NCBI RefSeq assembly: GCF_016741775.1
Contig: NZ_JAERRK010000003.1
Location: 310,001 to 374,000 of the forward strand
Direction: 5' to 3'
DNA from: Streptomyces actinomycinicus
GTDB lineage: Bacteria; Actinomycetota; Actinomycetes; Streptomycetales; Streptomycetaceae
DNA length: 64,000 nucleotides
Each line of letters begins with the position of its first letter. Positions within the stretch are counted from its first letter, which is position 1. Below are positions 32,706 through 38,965 of this stretch, one piece after another. The notes beneath the pieces were generated by a model, which saw only the letters and a program-made list of their open reading frames with translations, did not search any database and was not told where the DNA came from. A program made the position numbers and the translations under genes.

Positions 32706-33182
32706 CTAGCGCTCGCCGGGCCCCGGACCGCGCTGGGCGACCAGAGCGTCGCGGATCTCCTTGAGCACCTCCAGCTCGGTCACCTCGATGACCTCCTTCG
32801 TGCCCTCTCGCGCCGCCTTGCGGGCCGCCTGCCGGGCCAGGTACTTCGACATCGGCAGGACCATCAGGAAGTACACCACCGCAGCGGTGATCAGGAACGT
32901 CAGCATGGACCCCAGCACGGAGCCCCACAGGATCGGCACACCGCTCTGCACCGTGCCGTCCGGGGCCACCTTGCACGGGGCCTTCAGACAGGAGCTGTAG
33001 CTGTCGAGGTTCTGCGTGCCGATCGCGCCGACCAGCGGGTTGATGATCCCCTTCACCACCGAGTTCACGATGTTCGTGAAGGCCGCGCCGATGACCACCG
33101 CGACCGCAAGATCGACGACGTTGCCGCGCATCAGGAAGGCCTTGAAGCCCTGCAGGACGCTCGGTTCCTTCTTCGCGCTCAC
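32706..33182 (-). CDS. mscL: Large-conductance mechanosensitive channel
   Basis: A 158-residue MscL. N-terminal helix and TM1 read GFKAFLMRGNVVDLAVAVVIGAAF, with the GxxxxxxG packing motif of the pore. The periplasmic loop contains a Cys pair (SSCLKAPCKV), and TM2 is GSMLTFLITAAVVYFLMVLPM. The charged C-terminal helix is longer than in E. coli. The channel opens under membrane tension and releases solutes during osmotic downshift. In mycobacteria mscL lies near the galU/moeA genes, as here. Confidence 0.95.
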   Translation of the reverse strand: MSAKKEPSVLQGFKAFLMRGNVVDLAVAVVIGAAFTNIVNSVVKGIINPLVGAIGTQNLDSYSSCLKAPCKVAPDGTVQSGVPILWGSVLGSMLTFLITAAVVYFLMVLPMSKYLARQAARKAAREGTKEVIEVTELEVLKEIRDALVAQRGPGPGER

Positions 33183-33320
33183 CTAGACGACTCTCCTCGC
33201 ATGCACCGGGTGTGGAAGGAAACGCTCCGCAACCTACGGCACGGTCCTGCCGTCGTGTCCAGTACCGCAGCACGATCGAGGTAAGCGACACGAATCCGCC
33301 GACGGCACGTACGAGCCCCT

Positions 33321-33956
33321 TCAGCACAGCGTCACCGCCAGCCGGGCGGTGGCGCTCGCGCCGACCAGCCGTGCCGCCGTGGCCCGCGGCACCGACAGCA
33401 CGACCAGCGCCCCGCTCCCGGTCGCGCCGTCCAGCGGCTCCGGCACCTTCGTCACCCGCACTGCGCGGGCGAGGACCCGGGCGCCGCCGCCGGCCGAGGG
33501 GTCCTCGGCGGCGATGACGTCGACGCGGTCACCGGGCCGGAGCAGCTGCACGGTTGCGGCGTCGGCGATCCGCACCGGCGCCGTCACCATGTCCGCCGCG
33601 GGGTGCCGCCGTACCGGTTCCGCCGCCGCGGGGCCGCGTGGCCGCTCCGCCTCCCGGAGTGCCGGCCCCGTCCGGGGCCCCGCGGCCACGAGAGCCGCCG
33701 CGGTCACCGCGAGGCCGGCCGCGACGGCCCGCCGGTGCTGCCGTAGTAGCCGCTGCAGCTGGTACCGCCCGCCGCGCACACGCACCGCGTCGAACGGGGG
33801 CACCTCGCAGATCGCCGGGGCGTCCGTGCCCAGCGGGCGCGGGAGCCGGAGGGGAGGCGGGAAGGAGGGGCGGGTGGGGCGGGCGAGCGGGGACGGCGTC
33901 GGGGCGGACGAGGAGGAAGGCGTCGGGGTGGACGAGGAGGAAGGCACGGGAATCAC
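33321..33956 (-). CDS. SAF-domain protein, CpaB/RcpC-like
   Basis: A 211-residue protein with a Ser/Pro-rich disordered start (to about residue 45), one membrane segment (AVAAGLAVTAAALVAAG, about 76-92) and an extracellular SAF/CpaB-type domain (VTAPVRIADAATVQLLRPGDRVDVIAAED, then VPRATAARLVGASATARLAVTL). CpaB proteins belong to Tad/Flp pilus assembly, but no other pilus genes are near. The start is uncertain: GTG at 33956 or 33950, neither with a strong Shine-Dalgarno. Confidence 0.78.
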   Translation of the reverse strand: MIPVPSSSSTPTPSSSSAPTPSPLARPTRPSFPPPLRLPRPLGTDAPAICEVPPFDAVRVRGGRYQLQRLLRQHRRAVAAGLAVTAAALVAAGPRTGPALREAERPRGPAAAEPVRRHPAADMVTAPVRIADAATVQLLRPGDRVDVIAAEDPSAGGGARVLARAVRVTKVPEPLDGATGSGALVVLSVPRATAARLVGASATARLAVTLC

Positions 33957-34069
33957 CGCCTGCGAGGAGGAATCCGGCTGGTGATGCCACGATGAGGCCG
34001 CACGCCGGATCCCGCAGGCGCCGGTGGATCACAGCCCGGTTGTGGACAACTCGGCCACCCGAACGACGA

Positions 34070-34215
34070 GTTCCGCCGAGCGCCGACCACCACCGGCTTC
34101 CGCCGAGTGCCGCCGAGCAGCACCGGCTTCCGCCGAGTGCCGCCGAGCAGCACCGGCTTCCGCCGAGCAGCACCGGCTCCGCGGAGCACCACCAGCTTCC
34201 GCCGAGCACCGCCGC
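34070..34215. repeat. 30-bp tandem repeat array upstream of the SAF gene
   Basis: ACCGGCTTCCGCCGAGTGCC followed by GCCGAGCAGC is repeated at 34092 and 34122, with shorter copies at 34152 and 34172 and diverged ends. It occupies most of the 303-bp spacer 33957-34259, which otherwise holds no gene. Confidence 0.88.
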
Positions 34216-34259
34216 CGACCGGTCCCGGCGTCCCGCCCCTGCGTCCCGCCCCGGCCCCG

Positions 34260-35093
34260 CTACGGCAGTTCGAACCCCGGGTTCATGCCGCCGAGCGCGT
34301 TCACGCACAGGCAGTCGCGTGCTTCGGTGTCCGGCAGTGCCGCCACCGCGTCGAACAGCACGCCACGCAGCCGGTCCACGTTGGCCGCGAAGACCCGCAG
34401 CACCTCCTCGTGCGAGACGCCCTCGCCGGTCTCCGCGCCCGCGTCGAGGTCGGTGACCAGGGTCAGCGAGGTGTAGCACAGCTCCAGTTCCCGGGCGAGC
34501 GCCGCTTCGGGATGGCCCGTCATGCCCACCACCGACCAGCCCTGCGCCTGGTGCCACAGGGACTCGGCGCGCGTCGAGAAGCGCGGGCCCTCGACCACGA
34601 CCAGCGTGCCGCCGTCCACCGGCTCCCAGTCCCGGCCGCGCGCAGCCTTCAGCGCGGCGGCCCGCCCGCCGGGGCAGTACGGGTCGGCCATGGAGACGTG
34701 CACGACGTTGGGAATGCTGCCGTCGGGCAGCGGCAGCCCGTCGAAGTAGGTCTGCGTCCGGGACTTCGTGCGGTCCACCATCTGGTCCGGCACGAGCAGG
34801 GTGCCGGGACCGTACTCGGGACGCAGCCCGCCCACCGCGCACGGAGCGAGGACCTGCCGGACCCCGACCGAGCGCAGGGCCCACAGGTTGGCGCGGTAGT
34901 TGATGCGGTGCGGCGGCAGATGGTGTCCCCGGCCGTGCCGGGGCAGGAAGGCGACCCGGCGGCCGGCGACCTCGCCGAGGAAGAGGGAGTCGCTGGGCGG
35001 CCCGTAGGGGGTCTCCACCTGGATCTCGGTCACGTCCTCGAGGAACGAGTAGAAACCCGAGCCGCCAATTACGCCGATCTCTGCGTTCGCCAT
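34260..35093 (-). CDS. mtnP: S-methyl-5'-thioadenosine phosphorylase
   Basis: A 277-residue PNP/MTAP-family enzyme that splits methylthioadenosine into adenine and methylthioribose 1-phosphate in methionine salvage. Family features: IGVIGGSGFYSF, the phosphate-binding RHGRGHHLPPHRINYRAN, the VVEGPRFSTRAES substrate loop and VGMTGHPEAALAREL. The substitution pattern at the purine site (MTGHPEA) favours methylthio-purine nucleosides; methylthioinosine is an alternative substrate. ATG at 35093 is one of two close starts. Confidence 0.9.
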   Translation of the reverse strand: MANAEIGVIGGSGFYSFLEDVTEIQVETPYGPPSDSLFLGEVAGRRVAFLPRHGRGHHLPPHRINYRANLWALRSVGVRQVLAPCAVGGLRPEYGPGTLLVPDQMVDRTKSRTQTYFDGLPLPDGSIPNVVHVSMADPYCPGGRAAALKAARGRDWEPVDGGTLVVVEGPRFSTRAESLWHQAQGWSVVGMTGHPEAALARELELCYTSLTLVTDLDAGAETGEGVSHEEVLRVFAANVDRLRGVLFDAVAALPDTEARDCLCVNALGGMNPGFELP

Positions 35094-35169
35094 GACCAGC
35101 ACATTAGCTGGCGGCCGAACAGCGGGGGAGCCGGTGCGGAGTGCCGGGCCGGTGCCGCGGAACGCCGAA

Positions 35170-35198
35170 GACCCTGCCGTCGTACGAACGGCAGGGTC
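35170..35198. terminator. Hairpin between the zinc-ribbon gene and mtnP
   Basis: GACCCTGCCGT and ACGGCAGGGTC are perfect arms around a seven-base loop, 19 bp after the stop of the minus-strand zinc-ribbon gene. Confidence 0.75.
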
Positions 35199-35216
35199 GG
35201 CGTGAGAGGCCGGGCC

Positions 35217-35522
35217 TCAGGCTGCGGAGCTGGAGGACGACGAAGACGCCGTGGACGACGAGGTCGACGTGGACGTCGACGAGGACGCCTTCGAGTCGCT
35301 CGACGTGCCGGACGGCTTCGACGCCGGCGTGCTGCTCGACGTGGAGCCGCGGGAGTCGTTGCGGTAGAAGCCGGAGCCCTTGAAGACGATGCCGACCGCG
35401 GAGAACACCTTCTTCAGGCGGCCCTGGCAGTTCGGGCACTCCGTCAGGGCGTCGTCGGTGAACTTCTGCACCGCCTCGAGGCCCTCGCCGCACTCGGTGC
35501 ACTGGTACTGGTAGGTCGGCAC
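35217..35522 (-). CDS. FmdB-type zinc-ribbon protein, Ruc-like heat-shock chaperone
   Basis: A 101-residue protein. Residues 1-45 form an FmdB zinc ribbon with four Cys (MPTYQYQCTECGE and ECPNCQGRLKKVF). Residues 55-101 are a disordered Ser/Thr/Ala tail. This is the layout of M. tuberculosis Rv0991c (Ruc), a redox-regulated chaperone whose gene belongs to the HrcA regulon. Here a CIRCE operator lies directly upstream, and the neighbouring genes (mscL, cyclo-ligase, galU, glp) match the Rv0985c-Rv0996 region. GTG at 35522 follows AGGAGG. The chaperone role is inferred from layout, operator and synteny. Confidence 0.88.
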   Translation of the reverse strand: MPTYQYQCTECGEGLEAVQKFTDDALTECPNCQGRLKKVFSAVGIVFKGSGFYRNDSRGSTSSSTPASKPSGTSSDSKASSSTSTSTSSSTASSSSSSSAA

Positions 35523-35532
35523 TGTCTTCCTC

Positions 35533-35559
35533 CTGGCACTCTCACTCGATGAGTGCTAA
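35533..35559 (-). promoter_or_regulatory. CIRCE element (HrcA operator)
   Basis: On the minus strand TTAGCACTC, nine spacer bases, then GAGTGCCAG. The consensus is TTAGCACTC-N9-GAGTGCTAA, so one arm is perfect and the other matches seven of nine. It sits 10 bases before the zinc-ribbon gene start, in its 5' untranslated region, as HrcA sites usually do. Confidence 0.9.
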
Positions 35560-35589
35560 CGACGATCCATAGTGACGTATTCCCGGGGA

Positions 35590-36888
35590 TCAGTCCACCG
35601 TCACCGGCACGCGGTGACCGACGCCACGCGCGACCGTGCGGTTCACGGGCCGCGCGACCAGCACCGACCGCAGCGTCACCAGGACCGCCAGGGCGAGCAC
35701 CGTGCCGGCCATGGGCACCAGGAATCCGGCGCCGTCCCACAGCCGGTCCTCCAGCTGTCCGGCGACCGTGACGGCGGCGGCCTGGCCGAGCGCGACCGCG
35801 CCGGTCAGCCAGGTGAAGGCCTCGGTGCGGGCGCCGGCCGGGACCAGGCCCTCGACCAGCGTGTAGCCCGTGATCAGCGCCGGGGCGATGCACATGCCGA
35901 CCAGCAGGCCGAGCGCGGCGAGCAGCAGCACCGAGTGCGCCGTCCACAGGGCGGAGGCGGCCAGCGCGAGCGCGGCGTAGCCGACGACCAGCCGCTTGTG
36001 CGGAGCGACCTTCCAGGCGATCGCACCACAGGCGATGCCGGACAGCATGTTCCCGGCGGCGAACGTGCCGTACAGGACGCCGTTCAGGCCGGGCTCGCCG
36101 ATCGACTCGGTGAAGGCCGCGAGGCCCACCTGCATGCCGCCGAAGACCGAGCCGATGCCGAGGAAGGTCACGATCAGCACGCGCACGCCCGGCACGCGCA
36201 GGGCGGAGACGTGCTGCACACGCGCGTGCTCGCTCTCGGCGGTCACCGAGGGCTGGGTGCTCTTCTGCGCGGCGAACAGCAGACCGCCGACGAGCGTCAG
36301 CGTGGCCTCCGTGACCAGGCCGGCCGACGGCGTCACGGTGGTGCACAGCGCGGTCGCCAGCAGCGGACCGAGGACGAAGGTCAGCTCGTCGGTGACCGAC
36401 TCGAAGGCCGCCGCGGTCGCCATCAGCGGCGACCCCTGGAGCTTCACGCCCCAGCGGGCCCGCACCATCGGACCGACCTGCGGCACCGAGGCGCCGGTCG
36501 GGACAGCCGCGAGGAACAGCGCCCACAGGGGGGCGTGCGCCAGCGCGAGCGCCGTCAGGGTCAGGCCGGAGAACGTGTGGACCAGGACGCCGGGGATCAG
36601 CACGGCGCGCTGGCCGTAGCGGTCGGCGAGGCGGCCGCTGTAGGGCGCGAACAGCGCCATGGAGACGCCGGTGGCGGCCGCGGCGGCACCCGCGGCACCG
36701 TACGAGCCGGTGGTGTGCTGGACGAGCAGCACGATGGAGATCGTCAGCATCGCGAACGGCTGACGTGCAGCGAAGCCGGGGAGCAGGAAGGTCCAGGCGC
36801 CGCGGGTGCGCAGCAGCTGTCCGTATCCCGGGCGGGACGACGCCGGTGAGGTCTTCTCCGGCTCGGTGGTGGTGACCGTGGATCCCAC
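35590..36888 (-). CDS. MFS transporter
   Basis: A 432-residue 12-span major facilitator protein. TM1-TM2 with loop GRLADRYGQR (motif A) and LVHTFSGLTLTALALAHAPL lie in the first half, with the middle loop QKSTQPSVTAESEHARVQHV between the halves. The substrate is unknown; a sugar or drug efflux role is possible. GTG at 36888 is selected because AAAGG precedes it; the longer reading adds 42 Arg/Ala-rich residues. A 50-bp copy of its 5' coding end occurs at 37168. Confidence 0.88.
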   Translation of the reverse strand: MGSTVTTTEPEKTSPASSRPGYGQLLRTRGAWTFLLPGFAARQPFAMLTISIVLLVQHTTGSYGAAGAAAAATGVSMALFAPYSGRLADRYGQRAVLIPGVLVHTFSGLTLTALALAHAPLWALFLAAVPTGASVPQVGPMVRARWGVKLQGSPLMATAAAFESVTDELTFVLGPLLATALCTTVTPSAGLVTEATLTLVGGLLFAAQKSTQPSVTAESEHARVQHVSALRVPGVRVLIVTFLGIGSVFGGMQVGLAAFTESIGEPGLNGVLYGTFAAGNMLSGIACGAIAWKVAPHKRLVVGYAALALAASALWTAHSVLLLAALGLLVGMCIAPALITGYTLVEGLVPAGARTEAFTWLTGAVALGQAAAVTVAGQLEDRLWDGAGFLVPMAGTVLALAVLVTLRSVLVARPVNRTVARGVGHRVPVTVD

Positions 36889-37167
36889 GGCCCGTGCCTT
36901 TCTGCCGCCTGGTAGCGCGGGCCCCGTGCGGGCCCGGGCGCCGAGAGCTGTCCTCTTGCGCGGACTGCGGTAGATACCGGCGCCCACTGCGGGTGGGGGG
37001 CGTGCGGCCGCCATACGGTCGCGCCAGCTCTGCGTCAGGCAGAGTTGGTTCGATCAGGGTGCACCCCGCATCGTACAGGGATCAGCGGCTTGTGCGGCTG
37101 TGAAAATGAGCACCATGGCGCCCGGCCACCTGGGATTTCAGGGGCGTGACCGGTGCGGATCCCGTGC

Positions 37168-37217
37168 GGGCGGGACGACGCCGGTGAGGTCCTCTCCGGC
37201 TCGGTGGTGGCCGTGGA
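37168..37217. repeat. Duplicate of the MFS gene 5' end (copy of 36830-36882)
   Basis: GGGCGGGACGACGCCGGTGA and the following bases through CTCCGGCTCGGTGGTGG match the coding strand of MFS codons 3-20 almost exactly, with one three-base deletion. It lies just beyond the antiporter stop, in the spacer 36889-37246. That spacer holds no gene, only this copy and a small hairpin at 37027-37043. Confidence 0.85.
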
Positions 37218-37246
37218 CGCCGGGGCCCGGCACGAGCCGGCCGGGC

Positions 37247-38752
37247 TCAGTGCGAGCTGCCCGCCCCGTCGGTGCCCAGCCAGCCCGCCAGCTTGCCGCC
37301 GTGGGCGACCGCCCGCAGTCGCCGTTCCGCCGCGTCGCGGACCGGGTCGGTGGCGACGACCAGCAGTTCGTCGCCGCGCCGCAGCACGGTCGAAGGCAGC
37401 GGAACAAACGATTTTCCTTCGCGCACGACGAGGGTGACGGCGGCGCCGGGCGGCAGCCGCAGCTCGTTCACCTCCACGCCGTGCATCCGGGATCCCCCGG
37501 GGATCGAGACGGACAGCAGGTGGCCGCGCAGCCGCTCCAGGGGAGCGGACTCGATGCCGAGATCGGAGGCCTCGCCCTGCTCGCCCAGGCGCAGGGTGCG
37601 GGCCAGCCAGGGCAGGGTCGGCCCCTGGACGAGGGTGTAGACGACGACCAGGACGAAGACGATGTTGAAGATGCTGCGGCTGCCGGCGACGCCGTTCACC
37701 ATGGGGATGGTCGCCAGGATGATGGGCACGGCGCCGCGCAGTCCCGCCCATGACATCAGGGCCTGCTCCCGCCAGGGCACCCGGAACGGCGCCAGGCTCA
37801 GCACCACGCTCAGCGGCCGGGCCACCATGGTCAGCACCAGACCGATGACCAGGGCGGGCCAGATGTCGTCGCCCAGCTCGTGCGGGGTGACCAGCAGGCC
37901 GAGCACGACGAACATGCCGATCTGGGCGATCCAGCCGAGCCCCTCCGCGAAGCCGCGGGTGGCGGGCCAGTGCGGGAGCTTGGCGTTGCCGAGCACCATC
38001 GAGGCCAGGTAGACGGCCAGGAAGCCGCTGCCGTGCCCCAGGGCACCGGCCGCGTACGCGGTGACGGCGATGGCGAGCACGGCGATCGGGTAGAGGCCGG
38101 ACGCCGGGAGGGCCACGTGCCTGAGGCCCCAGGAGCCGAACCAGCCCACCGCGAGCCCTACGGCCGCGCCGATGGCCAGTTCCAGGACGATCTCGCCCAG
38201 CAGGACGTACCAGTGCTCCACCGGGCCGGCCGTGGAGAAGGCGACGACCAGGATGACCACCGGGGCGTCGTTGAAACCGGACTCGGCCTCCAGCGTGCCC
38301 GTCACGCGCGCGGGGAGGGGGATCCTGCGCAGCACCGAGAAGACCGCCGCGGCGTCGGTCGACGAGACCACCGCACCGATGATGAGCGCCTGCCGCCACT
38401 CCAGCCCGACCAGGTAGTGCGCCCCGGCCGCGGTCACCCCCACGCTGACCGCGACGCCGAGCGTCGCCAGGGTGGCGGCGGACGACAGGACCGGCCGGAC
38501 CTCCTTCCACTTCGTGCCCAGGCCGCCCTCGGCGAGGATCACGACCAGGGCCGCGTAGCCCATGACCTGGGTCACTTCGGCGCTGTTGAAGTGGATGTCC
38601 GCGATGCCGTCCTGGCCCAGGAGGACGCCGATCCCGAGGTAGACGAGCAGGCTGGGGAGCCCGCTGCGGGAGGAGACCCGGACGGCCGCGACGGCGACGA
38701 GCAGGACGACGGAGCAGACGAGCAGGAGCTGGTTGAGGTGGTGGACAGTCAG
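37247..38752 (-). CDS. Cation/proton antiporter with TrkA-C domain, CTG start
   Basis: A 501-residue NhaP2/CvrA-like potassium-proton antiporter. Residues 1-385 hold about twelve membrane helices, including ALVVILAEGGLGTKW, SSTDAAAVFSVLR with the essential Asp pair region, GFNDAPVVI and WAGLRGAVPIILA. A C-terminal TrkA-C-type cytosolic domain (about 400-480) ends the protein. The first membrane segment (LLLVCSVVLLVAVAAVRVS) precedes any ATG or GTG. The frame is open to CTG at 38752, which has GGGGAGG six bases upstream, so CTG is the likely start rather than the GTG 59 codons later. Confidence 0.88.
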   Translation of the reverse strand: MTVHHLNQLLLVCSVVLLVAVAAVRVSSRSGLPSLLVYLGIGVLLGQDGIADIHFNSAEVTQVMGYAALVVILAEGGLGTKWKEVRPVLSSAATLATLGVAVSVGVTAAGAHYLVGLEWRQALIIGAVVSSTDAAAVFSVLRRIPLPARVTGTLEAESGFNDAPVVILVVAFSTAGPVEHWYVLLGEIVLELAIGAAVGLAVGWFGSWGLRHVALPASGLYPIAVLAIAVTAYAAGALGHGSGFLAVYLASMVLGNAKLPHWPATRGFAEGLGWIAQIGMFVVLGLLVTPHELGDDIWPALVIGLVLTMVARPLSVVLSLAPFRVPWREQALMSWAGLRGAVPIILATIPMVNGVAGSRSIFNIVFVLVVVYTLVQGPTLPWLARTLRLGEQGEASDLGIESAPLERLRGHLLSVSIPGGSRMHGVEVNELRLPPGAAVTLVVREGKSFVPLPSTVLRRGDELLVVATDPVRDAAERRLRAVAHGGKLAGWLGTDGAGSSH

Positions 38753-38965
38753 CGGGCGCCTCCCCTGGGGAATCTCCGGTTACTTCGTTACCTTACCTAA
38801 CTCTTGACGCTTTCTTGACGTTCGCCAGGGCAAGATCGAACGCTCGTGCGCGCCGGTTCCGGACTCCGCGTCCAGCGGGACGGGACCCTGCGCCTATGGT
38901 TGCTCCAGCGCTCATTCAAAGTCACAGCCCGACCTGCCGCTCGCGTTAGGACAGCAAGGACAGCG

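Noticed and set aside
31060..33327. Extended 755-residue version of the LtrA-like protein
   Set aside because: The extra 340 N-terminal residues run antisense through mscL and the small acidic gene; the family start FFDLCFVVAIAQ follows closely after 32298.
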